Assembly: GCF_016097405.1 (NCBI RefSeq)
Contig: NZ_JAEHGD010000002.1
Span: forward strand, 321,876-385,875
DNA: 64,000 nucleotides
From: a methane-oxidizing endosymbiont of Gigantopelta aegis
GTDB lineage: Bacteria; Pseudomonadota; Gammaproteobacteria; Methylococcales; Methylomonadaceae
Direction of reading: 5' to 3'
A program made the translations under genes and the position numbers. The notes beneath the pieces were generated by a model. The model was not told where the DNA came from. It searched no databases and saw only the letters and a list, made by a program, of their open reading frames with translations. Below, in pieces: positions 1 to 9,778 of the stretch. The first letter of the stretch is position 1, and each line of letters begins with the position of its first letter.

Positions 1-1704
1 ATCGGCTTCTAGCACGATATAGCAATTCGCATGGCTTAATGCACCGAGTTGGTGTGAGTCTTGACCATCGGCAGGAGACACACGTAAATCGCCCGATGTG
101 TCTTGATGAAAAATACCGCGTTGAAATTCCAGTCGCCCCGGAATCTTTTTCAAGTCGGCTTGAAGTGTTGCGCTCAGACGTAAGGGTTTGATGGCCTCGA
201 GCCCCGATAACCAGGCTAAGGCAGGCTGGATGATTTTTTCAAAGGTGACGTGGGCGGAAACCGGGTTACCGGGTAAGGCAAAAAAATAGCACGCGCCGAA
301 TTGACCAAAAGCCAGTGGTTTTCCCGGTTTTATCGCCAGTTTCCAGAAATTTATCTGTCCTTCGCGGGTCAGTATGTCGGCGATAAAATCGGCATCGCCA
401 ACCGATGCGCCACCGGTGCTGATGAGGACATCAAAATCCTGAGCAGCTTGCCTTATGCTCGTTTGTATAATCTGTTTATCATCCGGAAAGCAGCCTAAGT
501 CGCTGACACTTAAGTTCGGATTGTTGAGTAGACCATGTAGTGCGTAGCGATTACTGTTATAAATCTGGCCGTTTTCAAGAGTCTGGCCCGGTGATTTTAA
601 TTCGTCGCCGGTGGAAAAATAGGCGACGCGAATTTTGCGTCTTACTCGAACCGCATAAATTCCGACCGAAGCCAGTAATGCGCAATCGACCGGGCTGAGC
701 CGGCGGTTTTTCTGCAATACGACTTGGCCGCGCTTGATGTCACTGCCTTGGCGGCGGATAAAGCGTTTTGCTGGGCAGTCGGCCGGGAATTCAATTAGCT
801 CACGTTGTTGTTTAACCTGTTCCTGCATGATCACGCTATCGGCACCTTTTGGAATCACGGCGCCGGTAAATATGCGAACGCATTCTCCAGGGTTTATTGA
901 CCTAGGGTAAGGTTTACCCGCCCAGGATACGCCGATTTGTTTAAGCCTGAAGGGCTGTCTAGCTTGAATATCCTGGCTGGAAAAGGCATAACCATCCATC
1001 GATGAGACATCTGCGCCCGGCACATCGATGGGGGCATAGATGGTTTCTGCTAATACGCGGCCTAAAGCTTGTTTTAGTTCAATGGTTTCACAGGCCGTGA
1101 TGGGCGTCAGGCTATGCTTGATTTGCTGCAGGGCTTGTTCTAGGGTCAGTAGCCCGCTTTCGTGAGTTAAACAGAGGTCTTTCATACGCTCATCCATAAA
1201 CCGAAGAACGAAATCTTGGATTTGTTCAACATTGTTTAAATCCAATGCGGTGACATGGGGGGGTAGCGGTAGGGGGGTATCGCTGGCGACAGCAATGATG
1301 CTGTCATCATCAGGATAAAGTAAGGGTTTGTTTAGGTCGGTTCTGTAGACTTCAATTTTTGGGAACTTTTCGGCCTTGAAACCTTCAACCAGAATCAAAT
1401 CGACACTGTGTTGCTCAAAGGCGTCGAGTTGATCCTGCAATTTGGGCTCTTGAACCGTACTGAATTCGGTGATGATGGCACGCCGGTGGGCCGATACCAG
1501 CAGCACCGGCGAAGCTCCTGCTTTCCTTAGGCGATAGCTGTCTTTGCCGGGCTTGTCGATTTCAAAATTATGGTGGCTGTGTTTGATAATGCCTACGTTA
1601 ATGCCAGACTGCTTTAAACGTGGGATTAACTGTGTTAACAAGGTCGTTTTACCGGTTCCACTATAGGCTGCAAATCCTAGTATCGGGGTGGCGCTTTTTT
1701 GCAT
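1..1704 (-). CDS. MobB-MoeA fusion, molybdenum cofactor biosynthesis (3' end outside window)
   Basis: This reading frame is open without a stop from ATG 1704 to the window edge (568 codons seen). The N-terminal ~165 residues are MobB-like, with the P-loop AYSGTGKTTLL near the start and the segment LILVEGFK typical of the MobB GTPase. The rest, from about residue 174, is MoeA (molybdopterin molybdotransferase), with SSMDGYAF, GAVIPKGADSV, STGDEL, TGGASVGDAD and LPGNPVS. MoeA inserts molybdate into adenylylated molybdopterin; MobB is an accessory GTPase for the MGD form. An internal ATG at 1183 could give free MoeA, but no stop separates the halves. The C-terminal few residues lie outside the window. 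Confidence 0.88.
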   Translation of the reverse strand, partial: MQKSATPILGFAAYSGTGKTTLLTQLIPRLKQSGINVGIIKHSHHNFEIDKPGKDSYRLRKAGASPVLLVSAHRRAIITEFSTVQEPKLQDQLDAFEQHSVDLILVEGFKAEKFPKIEVYRTDLNKPLLYPDDDSIIAVASDTPLPLPPHVTALDLNNVEQIQDFVLRFMDERMKDLCLTHESGLLTLEQALQQIKHSLTPITACETIELKQALGRVLAETIYAPIDVPGADVSSMDGYAFSSQDIQARQPFRLKQIGVSWAGKPYPRSINPGECVRIFTGAVIPKGADSVIMQEQVKQQRELIEFPADCPAKRFIRRQGSDIKRGQVVLQKNRRLSPVDCALLASVGIYAVRVRRKIRVAYFSTGDELKSPGQTLENGQIYNSNRYALHGLLNNPNLSVSDLGCFPDDKQIIQTSIRQAAQDFDVLISTGGASVGDADFIADILTREGQINFWKLAIKPGKPLAFGQFGACYFFALPGNPVSAHVTFEKIIQPALAWLSGLEAIKPLRLSATLQADLKKIPGRLEFQRGIFHQDTSGDLRVSPADGQDSHQLGALSHANCYIVLEAD

Positions 1705-1838
1705 GCTAATCTGTTAAGCCTGTGCGTTAAAAATTTCCTATTATCCGTATTCTGTTGTGAGCTGTCTTGAAAAAATCTGTAAAAATGAAAACGACTGTAT
1801 TTTTAAACGGTGGCCTGCGTTAGCATAGGTGGTTGGTG

Positions 1839-2333
1839 ATGAACGGTACTATGAACTTGAAAACGACTCGGTTTAATACATTTGATGAAGCTTTGATTCA
1901 AGGCGATTTAGAGACAGTTTATCAGACGATGATTCAAGCTGTCAGCGGGCATGGTGGCTGGTGGAATGCTTTGTGGGAAGCTGAAATTGTTGGTGATAAA
2001 CCGATTACGCAAGTAGGCGGACGCGTCAAAATTACGGTTCATAGTTTTTTTGATGTTTATTTTTACGCTAGAACAGTCGCCATCAAGGATTTAGAACGCT
2101 TGCACGTGGAATTTTATGCAGGAGATTTTTTGGGTTATGGAATCTGGTTGTGGGAAGCTAAAGGTAATAAAACACGCATCAGTCAGGAATGGCATGCATC
2201 GCCTAATAGCTTAAAATTTCATTTGGCGTCTAAGCTTATTGATATTGAAATGATGCATTCCAAGATTATTCACAAGGCGTTTAATACATTCAATCAATAT
2301 TTATGTGCATCAAACGAACGGCGTGTTGACTGA
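1839..2333 (+). CDS. SRPBCC-fold protein, function unknown
   Basis: A protein of about 164 residues resembling the SRPBCC/START-like superfamily (polyketide cyclase and lipid-binding types), with short beta-rich segments and a final amphipathic helix. No catalytic motif is visible, so the ligand is unknown. An upstream TTG at 1833 is in frame, but ATG 1839 sits 6-7 bases after an AGGTGG ribosome site and is preferred. It is divergent from the mobB-moeA fusion, with 134 bases between, and is followed by the DnaJ-domain gene 52 bases on. Confidence 0.6.
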   Translation: MNGTMNLKTTRFNTFDEALIQGDLETVYQTMIQAVSGHGGWWNALWEAEIVGDKPITQVGGRVKITVHSFFDVYFYARTVAIKDLERLHVEFYAGDFLGYGIWLWEAKGNKTRISQEWHASPNSLKFHLASKLIDIEMMHSKIIHKAFNTFNQYLCASNERRVD

Positions 2334-2385
2334 TTGAGTCTGACGCTGTTCTTTTGAATGTGGAGAATAGAAAGGAAGGAGAATT

Positions 2386-2880
2386 ATGATTCGGGTCGTG
2401 TTGTTAGTTATCGTATTGGCGATGATTTTTTGGTTGATGCGATGGTTTTTGAAAACACCGGCACAAGAGGTTGCGAAAGCGATAAGAAAAAGCGGTTTGA
2501 TGATTTTGGCCGGACTTTTTATCGTGCTGACGTTGACAGGGAAGCTGAATTGGCTGGTTGCGGCGGCGAGTGTGGTGGTGGCAGGATTGTCCAGGATGCT
2601 GCCTGTTCTATTGCGTTATGCGCCGCAATTGCAACGATTATGGCTATGGTTTTATACGCAACGCGGGGCTGCCCAGTCGGATGGAAAGCAGGCCAATATG
2701 GCGTCTGCAAAGATGAGCCGCGCACAGGCTTATGAGATTTTAGGCTTGAAACCCGGCGCTAGCGAAGATGACATTATTCAGGCACATCGAAAATTAATGC
2801 AAAAACTTCATCCTGATCGGGGCGGCTCCGATTTTCTAGCGGCACAAATCAATCAGGCCAAAAAAGTTTTGTTAGGGTAA
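2386..2880 (+). CDS. Membrane-anchored DnaJ-domain protein
   Basis: 164 residues: two hydrophobic segments in the first 75 residues (about 1-20 and 38-75), then a C-terminal J domain (about 110-164) with the HPD tripeptide in KLHPDRGGSD. This matches the small TIM14/DjlA-like class of proteobacterial membrane DnaJ proteins, which would stimulate DnaK ATPase at the inner membrane. A strong GGAAGGAG ribosome site precedes ATG 2386. It is followed after 4 bases by the nlpD-like gene, so the two are probably co-transcribed. The client is unknown. Confidence 0.8.
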   Translation: MIRVVLLVIVLAMIFWLMRWFLKTPAQEVAKAIRKSGLMILAGLFIVLTLTGKLNWLVAAASVVVAGLSRMLPVLLRYAPQLQRLWLWFYTQRGAAQSDGKQANMASAKMSRAQAYEILGLKPGASEDDIIQAHRKLMQKLHPDRGGSDFLAAQINQAKKVLLG

Positions 2881-2884
2881 GTCA

Positions 2885-3643
2885 TTGGCCCGTTTGATTG
2901 CATCTTTATTCATTCTCGCATTATTGACAGCCTGTGGCGGCAGACATTATGCGCCAGTCAGAAGTTATGGTTATGCACAGGATATTCCGAAAACGCAAAA
3001 ATATTATGTTGTGCATAAAGGTGACACACTTTATGCGATCGGTCGGCGTTCAGGTCACGGTTATAGGAAACTGGCAAAATGGAATAGACTGAAATCACCT
3101 TATAGGCTGGAAATCGGCCAAATCATAAAATTGTTTGATGATCGAAAAAGGTCAGCAGTCGCTTCTTATCGTAAACAAAAAACGCGATATCAATCACATA
3201 AAAAACACAAAACACCTCATAAAACGCGAAGTCGTTCACAGAAAAATCCTTCTTTATCATACGGTAACAAAAAACTGTTAAAGTTAACTTGGCAGTGGCC
3301 GTTAAGAGGGAAGATTGTTAAATCTTTTTCTCAAACCCAGAACAAAGGAATCGATATTAGCGGAAAACCCGGGCAAAAAGTTAGAGCAGCGGCTTCCGGG
3401 AAAGTGGCTTACAGTGGAAAAGGCTTGGTCGGATACGGAAATTTACTCATCATTAGACACAATGCCATTTACCTGAGTGCTTACGCCAACAATCGTCGAT
3501 TACTGGTTAAGGAAGGGCAGTACGTTAAAAAGGGACAGGTGGTTGCCGAAGTTGGGCGAAAACGAGGAGAAAAACCTTCGTTGCATTTTGAGATAAGAAA
3601 AAAAGGGAATCCGGTAAATCCATTGCGGTATTTACCTAAATAA
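2885..3643 (+). CDS. nlpD: NlpD-type LysM/LytM lipoprotein
   Basis: The signal segment ends in a lipobox (LLTACGG), followed by one LysM domain (about residues 40-85, YVVHKGDTLYAIGR), a basic low-complexity linker, and a C-terminal M23/LytM fold (about 150-250). The zinc ligands are degraded: NKGIDIS replaces the usual HxxxD start and PSLHFEIR lacks the first His of HxH. That fits NlpD-class activators, which bind peptidoglycan and switch on the amidase AmiC rather than cutting themselves. It uses a TTG start at 2885 with GGGTAAG upstream. Its place directly ahead of rpoS is the conserved gammaproteobacterial order. Confidence 0.85.
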   Translation: MARLIASLFILALLTACGGRHYAPVRSYGYAQDIPKTQKYYVVHKGDTLYAIGRRSGHGYRKLAKWNRLKSPYRLEIGQIIKLFDDRKRSAVASYRKQKTRYQSHKKHKTPHKTRSRSQKNPSLSYGNKKLLKLTWQWPLRGKIVKSFSQTQNKGIDISGKPGQKVRAAASGKVAYSGKGLVGYGNLLIIRHNAIYLSAYANNRRLLVKEGQYVKKGQVVAEVGRKRGEKPSLHFEIRKKGNPVNPLRYLPK

Positions 3644-3684
3644 ATAATATCAAAGGTGGCTAAGGCCATTTCGGGAGGTGTTTT

Positions 3685-4653
3685 ATGACAAGCGAAGTAA
3701 TTGAATTCTTAAACGATAATGTGACAGTTGTTCCTGAGGTTAATGTTTTTGATTTGATGGCAGGAGGGGCTAAACAGGTTGATGTAAAAGAAGATATTAT
3801 CGATGATAGTGTTAACGATAGTTCTTTTGATGCAACGCGGGTTTATTTGAATGCGCTGAGTAAATCGAAGTTGTTGTCCGCCGATGAGGAAAAGGTTTAT
3901 GGGCGACGCGTTTTGCAGGGCGATGAGGATGCCCGCAAGATTATGATCGAAAGTAATCTGAGATTGGTGGTTAAAATTTCAAAACGCTATTTAAACCGAG
4001 GATTACCTCTTTTGGATTTGATCGAAGAGGGAAATCTGGGGTTGATTCGCGCGGTCGAGAAATTTGACCCTGAGAAAGGGTTTCGGTTTTCAACCTATGC
4101 AACGTGGTGGATTCGTCAAACCATTGAACGGGCGATTATGAATCAGACACGCACGATTCGCTTACCGATTCATATTGTGAAAGAAATGAATGGTTATTTG
4201 AAGGCGCAACGAGCTTTGGCGCAGGAATTGGATCATGATCCGTCGGAAGAAGAAATCGCCGCTTATATGGATAAACCGGTTCAAACCGTCAGCAAAATGT
4301 TGAAACTGAATGAGCGGGTAACATCGATGGATGTTGCAGGGGGCAAAAATTATGACAAGCCACTGGTTGATTTTATCAGCGATGAAAAAATCGCCTCGCC
4401 AGTGGAGCAATTGCAGGAAGACAATATTAAGGATAATGTAACGCACTGGATCTATCAATTAGCCGAAAAACAACGCGAAGTGATTGTCCGTCGCTATGGT
4501 TTATGTGGGCATCAGTCAGCGACGTTAGAGCAGGTGGCGAATGAACTGGGTGTTACGCGTGAACGTGTTAGACAAATTCAGATGGATGGTTTAAAAAGGC
4601 TGAAAGAGATTCTGGACGCCGGCGGCTATTCGTTTGAAGCGATTTTTCAATAG
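3685..4653 (+). CDS. rpoS: RNA polymerase sigma factor RpoS
   Basis: 322 residues with region 1.2 ([16 protein letters not shown]), the region 2 core ([28 protein letters not shown] is split across 2.1-2.3), [11 protein letters not shown] in 2.4, region 3, and a C-terminal region 4 helix-turn-helix ([12 protein letters not shown]). The length and N-terminus match RpoS rather than RpoD. It directs stationary-phase and general stress transcription. A GGGAGG ribosome site lies before ATG 3685. The nlpD coding region 41 bases upstream commonly holds a main rpoS promoter in relatives. A hairpin follows the stop. Confidence 0.95.
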   Translation: MTSEVIEFLNDNVTVVPEVNVFDLMAGGAKQVDVKEDIIDDSVNDSSFDATRVYLNALSKSKLLSADEEKVYGRRVLQGDEDARKIMIESNLRLVVKISKRYLNRGLPLLDLIEEGNLGLIRAVEKFDPEKGFRFSTYATWWIRQTIERAIMNQTRTIRLPIHIVKEMNGYLKAQRALAQELDHDPSEEEIAAYMDKPVQTVSKMLKLNERVTSMDVAGGKNYDKPLVDFISDEKIASPVEQLQEDNIKDNVTHWIYQLAEKQREVIVRRYGLCGHQSATLEQVANELGVTRERVRQIQMDGLKRLKEILDAGGYSFEAIFQ

Positions 4654-4674
4654 AGAATAGCTTTTCTTGTTACT

Positions 4675-4694
4675 GCACCCGCATTAGCGGGTGC
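4675..4694. terminator. Hairpin between convergent rpoS and pyrF
   Basis: A perfect 8-bp stem with a 4-base loop (GCACCCGC-ATTA-GCGGGTGC) lies between the stops of the convergent rpoS and pyrF genes. Neither side has a strong U run, so it may be a weak bidirectional terminator or an mRNA-protecting hairpin. Confidence 0.6.
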
Positions 4695-4708
4695 TGTAAC
4701 CTGAGGTT

Positions 4709-5446
4709 TTAAGCAAAAACGTCTGCAATCTGGTTTTGAATTTTTTCAGCCATCGCTTTTCTGTTTTCAGCATCCCGAATGGGTCGTCCGACAACAATAT
4801 AATCGGCACCATTTTCAAACGCTTGTTCAACACTGACGACACGTTTTTGATCATCCTCTTCACGATTATCGACCGGCCGTATTCCCGGTGTAATGACCAA
4901 TAGTTTATCGTCTAGTTCTTGGCGAATCATTTTGACTTCCAGTCCGGATGATACAATGCCATCACAACCAATCTGCAAGGCCCGTTTTGCACGGGACAGG
5001 ACTAGCTCACGCACATCACATTTGAAGCCCAAATCATCTAAGTCGCCACGATCTAGACTCGTCAAGGCGGTAACAGCTAGAACTTTTAAATCGCCTTTGT
5101 TAGCGGCTGCCGCTTCCATAATGGCATCGTTTCCATGAATAGTTGCCAGATCGACGCCTTTATTGCTCAAGGCTTTGATAGCACGCCCGACGGTAGCGGA
5201 GATATCGAAAAATTTTAAATCGACAAAAACTTTTTTATTTCGTGCTTTTAGCCATTCGATAAAGCCGAAATAGTCGCCAGACATGAATAACTCCATACCA
5301 ACTTTATAGAAAATAACCGAATCACCCAGTTCTTCAACCAGTTTTTTAGCTTCTTCAATGCCGGGTACATCCAAAGCCATGATCAAGCGTTCACGGACGG
5401 GAATGGGTTTTGTGGAAATAAAAGTCTCTGTCATATTCGATTCCAT
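4709..5446 (-). CDS. pyrF: Orotidine 5'-phosphate decarboxylase
   Basis: 245 residues with the catalytic DLKFFDI segment (Asp/Lys charge network), MALDVP at strand 1, FYKVGMELF, ITPGIRP and the phosphate-binding VVGRPI near the C-terminus. It performs the last step of UMP synthesis, OMP to UMP plus CO2. ATG 5446 opens the frame; ATG 5434, four codons on, has GGAA at a better spacing and is an alternative start. It is convergent with rpoS and divergent from the AEC permease. Confidence 0.93.
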   Translation of the reverse strand: MESNMTETFISTKPIPVRERLIMALDVPGIEEAKKLVEELGDSVIFYKVGMELFMSGDYFGFIEWLKARNKKVFVDLKFFDISATVGRAIKALSNKGVDLATIHGNDAIMEAAAANKGDLKVLAVTALTSLDRGDLDDLGFKCDVRELVLSRAKRALQIGCDGIVSSGLEVKMIRQELDDKLLVITPGIRPVDNREEDDQKRVVSVEQAFENGADYIVVGRPIRDAENRKAMAEKIQNQIADVFA

Positions 5447-5521
5447 GTAGATAGTCTAAAAATCAGTCAAACCAACCATATTACCGCAACTGAGGAACAG
5501 CGTGAATGGTAAAATAGCGTA

Positions 5522-6433
5522 ATGACAACGACATTGATACAAATGGCACTGATTATGCTGTTAGGAACAGCTTGGCGCTTTGTAAAACCGGGTGGTTTGA
5601 GTGCAGAACAGACCCGGGAAGTGCTGACGACAGTGATCTATTATCTTTTTCTGCCTGCCTTGGTGGTTGATGTATTGTGGAAAGCCGATATAGGGCTGCA
5701 ATCTCTGGCATTTACGGGGTTGGGGGCAACGGCCGTTATCTGTGGGATGATTTTGGCCTGGGTGCTTTGTAGAGTGTTTAACTTTACGTCCGCTAGAACC
5801 GGCGCCGTCATTTTAGCCTCGGCTTTTCCGAATGTAACCTATTTGGGCTTACCGGTTTTAGAGCAGGCTTTTGGCGAATGGGCACGTTCGGTGGTTATTC
5901 AGCTCGATTATTTTTCTGCCAGTCCGTTACTGTTTACGTTAGGTGTGGTTATCGCGAGACATTATGGCCGGGAATCACATAAACCCCGCTTTATCTTGTC
6001 TTTTTTGAATACACCGCCATTTTGGGCGGCTTTTATTGCGGTTTTATTGAATCAGAATCATATTCCTGAACCCGACTGGTTGTTGGGGGTGTTACAAAAG
6101 ATGTCGGCAGTGGTCGTGCCCATTATGTTGTTTTCTTTGGGACTGGCGTTGAACTGGTCGTCTATGCGTATTCAAAATATACCATTTGTGTTGCCGGTGG
6201 TCCTGGTCAGAATGCTTTTAATTCCTATGTTGTTATTAGCGATTGCCGACAACTTTCCGATATCATCGCGAGAAAAAGCGGCGGCTATTCTGGACTTATC
6301 GATGCCCAGCATGGTGTTAGGCATTGTTTTTTGCGATCGTTACAAATTAGACAGCGGTTTATATGCCATGTCGGTGACGGTAACCACATTATTGAGTTTA
6401 GTCATGCTTCCATTTTGGTATCAACAGCTATGA
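5522..6433 (+). CDS. AEC-family (auxin efflux carrier-like) permease
   Basis: 303 residues with about ten hydrophobic segments, in two halves of five joined by a loop near residue 155, the layout of the AEC transporter family. The motif FPNVTYLGLPVLEQAFG is the conserved crossover segment of helix 4. AEC proteins move small carboxylates or similar solutes; the substrate here is unknown. The stop overlaps the cinA start (ATGA at 6430-6433), so the two genes are translationally coupled. Confidence 0.8.
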   Translation: MTTTLIQMALIMLLGTAWRFVKPGGLSAEQTREVLTTVIYYLFLPALVVDVLWKADIGLQSLAFTGLGATAVICGMILAWVLCRVFNFTSARTGAVILASAFPNVTYLGLPVLEQAFGEWARSVVIQLDYFSASPLLFTLGVVIARHYGRESHKPRFILSFLNTPPFWAAFIAVLLNQNHIPEPDWLLGVLQKMSAVVVPIMLFSLGLALNWSSMRIQNIPFVLPVVLVRMLLIPMLLLAIADNFPISSREKAAAILDLSMPSMVLGIVFCDRYKLDSGLYAMSVTVTTLLSLVMLPFWYQQL

Positions 6434-7596
6434 AACCGCGCGTCGAAATTTTTTCCCAGGGTGAGGAGGTTGTCAGCGGTCAGATTGTGGATAGCAATGC
6501 CGCTTGGCTTGCCTCTCGCTTGAATGATATGGGATTTCGGGTGATTCGGCACAGTGCGGTGGGCGATGACCTGGCCCATTTGCAGGCCCTGTTACTGGAA
6601 ATTGCCGAACGCGCCGATTGTTGTGTCTGTACGGGAGGGCTTGGACCTACCGTCGATGACTTGACCGCAGAGGCGGTCAGCTATGCCTTTCAGCGGCCAT
6701 TATTACTGGATGAAGAGGCGCTATCACAGATCCAGGCTTATTTTAAGCAGCGACAACGAGAGATGGCGGCAAGCAATATAAAACAGGCTTTATTGCCTGA
6801 GGGCAGTATTCGGCTGGATAATCATTGGGGAACCGCGCCTGGCTTTGCCATTCAATTTAAACAGTGCTGGTTTTATTTTATGCCTGGCGTACCGTCGGAA
6901 ATGAAACAAATGTTCAATCATAGTATAACGCCCCGATTACGCCATGATTTTACGCTCAATCCCGATACGCTGATTATTTTACGTCTGCTGGGATTAGGTG
7001 AATCGGATATCCAGCAGAAATTATCAGACTGGACCTTGCCGGATAAGGTGAGATTAGGCTTTCGCACAACGGCCGATGATATTGAAGTGAAATTGTTTTT
7101 TCCAGCAGCTTTCAACGAATCAGAACGAGGTAAGGTGGTAAATGCTTTAGCCGCCTATTTAGGGGATAGCGTTTATTGTATCGAGACCGGTGGCCGGCAT
7201 ACGTCGCTGCACGCGATGATTGCCGAAAGCTTGCAACAAAAAAATCTGCAACTGACGCTCATCGAAAGTATCAGTTCCGGCGCCATCAGTGCGCGTTTTG
7301 CAGGTCATTCCTGTTTGCGGCTGGCGCAGATCTATCCGAATTTAGACGGTGTGTGGGCGGATAAATCGATGAAATATGTTGCACATGAGTTGGCCGAACC
7401 GGTGTTGGCTTTAGCGGATAATATTGTGTGCTTAGTGCAGCTTTATACAGACGAAAAACAACAATTGTTCAGTTATCTTAAGGGGTCTTCAGGTGAGATA
7501 TGCCATGAACGGTTTCTGACAGGAACAATCGAACAAAAACAACAGCGAGCGACGATAGTCGCTTTGGATTTAATCAGAACCTATCTTAAAAAATAA
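6430..7596 (+). CDS. cinA: CinA-family protein with degraded C-terminal domain
   Basis: The N-terminal ~250 residues form the COG1058/MoCF-like domain (EIFSQGEEVVSGQIVDSNAAW, split at SQGEEV and NAAW; CTGGLGPTVDD; MPGVPSEM). The C-terminal NMN-deamidase (PncC) domain is hard to recognise: the canonical AESCTGG segment appears as LIESISSGAIS, so the catalytic Ser/Thr/Cys environment is altered. A longer in-frame opening at 6331 is possible, but ATG 6430 starts exactly at the conserved MKPRVEIFS and overlaps the upstream stop. Its stop overlaps the uup start (TAATG). Deamidase activity is doubtful. Confidence 0.8.
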   Translation: MKPRVEIFSQGEEVVSGQIVDSNAAWLASRLNDMGFRVIRHSAVGDDLAHLQALLLEIAERADCCVCTGGLGPTVDDLTAEAVSYAFQRPLLLDEEALSQIQAYFKQRQREMAASNIKQALLPEGSIRLDNHWGTAPGFAIQFKQCWFYFMPGVPSEMKQMFNHSITPRLRHDFTLNPDTLIILRLLGLGESDIQQKLSDWTLPDKVRLGFRTTADDIEVKLFFPAAFNESERGKVVNALAAYLGDSVYCIETGGRHTSLHAMIAESLQQKNLQLTLIESISSGAISARFAGHSCLRLAQIYPNLDGVWADKSMKYVAHELAEPVLALADNIVCLVQLYTDEKQQLFSYLKGSSGEICHERFLTGTIEQKQQRATIVALDLIRTYLKK

Positions 7597-9065
7597 TGCC
7601 TTTATTACGTTTGAATCAAGTGTCCATGGCCTATGGCACACATGCTTTACTGGACAATGCCCAATTTCAACTCGATCCCGGTGAAAGAGTGGGATTATTA
7701 GGTCGAAATGGTGAGGGAAAATCGACCTTGATGAAAATTATTGCTGGACATATTGCCGCTGACAGTGGCGAAGTTTGGCGTCAACCCGAAGTTCGTATCG
7801 CTTGGCTGGAGCAGGCGCCTGAGCTTGATTGTGACGATACCATTTATCAGGCTGTTGCCAGTGGCTTAGGGCATTTAGGGGATTTAATCAATCAATATCA
7901 TGCTGTATTGACCGAAATGGATGGTAGTGCGCAGTCATTGGCACAATTGGGTGACATTCAACAAAAACTGGAAGCCGAGGATGGCTGGGGTTTGCAGCAG
8001 CGGGTAGAAACTATACTGGATAAATTAGCGTTGCCGGCCGATGTCAAGGTCAATACTTTGTCGGGTGGCTGGAAACGGCGCGTCGCATTGGCTCGGGCAT
8101 TGGTGATAGAGCCGGATATTTTATTGTTGGATGAACCGACTAACCATCTGGATTTTGACAGCATTGCCTGGCTGGAAGAGCAGATTTTAAATTACAAAGG
8201 GGCGGTATTGTTCGTCACACATGATCGGGCATTTTTACAAAAGCTGGCGACACGCATTGTCGAGCTTGATCGCGGCAAACTAGTGTCGTGGGCGGGGAAC
8301 TATCAGGATTATTTGCGCCGAAAAGCGGCGGCTCTGGAGGAAGAGGCTCGGCAAAATGCCGAATTTGATAAAAAACTAGCCCAGGAAGAAACCTGGATTC
8401 GACAAGGCATCAAAGCACGTAGAACACGTAATGAAGGCCGGGTGCGGGCGTTACAAAAATTACGGGCAGAAAGAGCGCAGCGACGTAATCAGCAGGGGAC
8501 GGCAAATGTCAATTTGACCCAAGCTGAAGCTTCTGGAAAAAAAGTTATCGAAGCCAAGCATGTGACGTTCGCCTATGGCGATAAGGTTGTTATTCAGGAC
8601 TTTACAAGCCGTATCGAGCGTGGCGATAAGATCGGTTTGTTAGGGCCAAATGGTGCCGGTAAATCGACCTTGCTAAAACTGCTACTTAAACAACTGGAAC
8701 CGACTTCGGGTACGGTTGAACACGGCACACGTCTTAAAATCGCTTATTTCGATCAATTACGGGAGCAATTAGACCCGGATTTATCGGTGGCCGACACTGT
8801 GGCTGAAGGTAGCGAATTTATCGACTTCCCAGATGGCCGCAAACATGTCATGTCGTATCTGGCCGATTTTCTGTTTCCGCCAGCGCGGGCAAGATCGCCG
8901 GTTAAAAGTTTATCCGGAGGTGAAAAAAACCGTTTACTGCTAGCAAAATTATTTACTAAACCGGCTAATTTACTGGTAATGGATGAGCCCACCAACGACC
9001 TGGACTTGGAAACTCTGGAGATTTTAGAGCAAAAACTAGTGGAGTACGACGGCACGTTATTGTTA

Positions 9066-9778
9066 GGGGCTGTTGCCATTTCACATAGGTAACCATAAAA
9101 AGGCGCAAGCCAGAGCGATAGAGCCTTCAAAATTTCGTTTGAGTTTGTCATATCGCGTGGCGATCGCTCTGAAATGCTTAAGTCTTGCAAACACATTTTC
9201 AACGAGATGGCGATATTTGTAGAGACACCAATCCATTTCATCATTTCCCCGAGTTGAATTCTTTTTCTTGGTGTCAGCAACTATATAGTCACCTTTTGGG
9301 AGCTCTGCAACTAATTTCGGTGCTTCTTTACAGTCATGAACTTCGCCGCCTGTCACTGAGAAATGAATAGGAAGACCACAGGCATCAACGGCCATATGAA
9401 TTTTACTGGTGTTCCCGGCGACAGATTTCCCTATCGCTGTTTCTTGTTCACAGGCCGCACCACTACTATGCTGATGTGCTTTCACAATACTCCCATCAAT
9501 AAATTCCCATTCCAGGTCTGGATCAACAACCAAGGCGTTAAAAATACCCATCAGTTTTTCTTTACGAGACCAGTCATTGAATCGTTTATATACCGCATTC
9601 CAATTACCAAAAGCCGTGGGTAAATCTCTCCAGGGACAACCTACTCGCAAGCGATAAAAAATACCTTCGACTGTTTTTCGAAGACAAGGTTTGTCATAAA
9701 TTCCCATTTTCAACATAATTATCTTCAGTTTCTCCCAAAGTTCATCCGTAAGCATTTGTCGGGGCATAGTACAGCCCC
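9066..9778 (-). mobile_element. IS5-family (IS427-like) element, copy 1, internally deleted
   Basis: A 713-bp copy of the element found five times here (full length 852 bp). It is flanked by a TA duplication (9064-9065 and 9779-9780). The left end keeps GGGGCTGTTGCC. At the right end 76 bases are missing between the transposase start and the terminal repeat, leaving only CAGCCCC. A second loss of 62 bases plus one A lies inside the transposase. The element is inserted in uup. Confidence 0.92.
9081..9767 (-). pseudogene. IS5-family transposase with 21-codon deletion
   Basis: 228 residues against 249 in the intact copies. The 62-base loss combined with a 5-A instead of a 6-A tract gives a net in-frame loss of 21 codons: the text after YIVAD jumps to KKKNSTRGN, removing RGYDSEALR and the following strand. 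That segment lies at the second catalytic Asp of the DDE core, so the protein is very probably inactive even though the frame is open. Confidence 0.88.

Noticed and set aside
2358-2735. A Cys-rich 125-residue frame beside the DnaJ-domain gene
   Set aside because: It overlaps the DnaJ-domain gene in another frame; the latter has the ribosome site, membrane helices and the HPD motif.
9363-9623. An 86-residue frame antisense to the IS transposase, repeated in every IS copy
   Set aside because: It lies wholly inside the transposase on the other strand, and its repetition only reflects the repeated IS. No ribosome site or family likeness.
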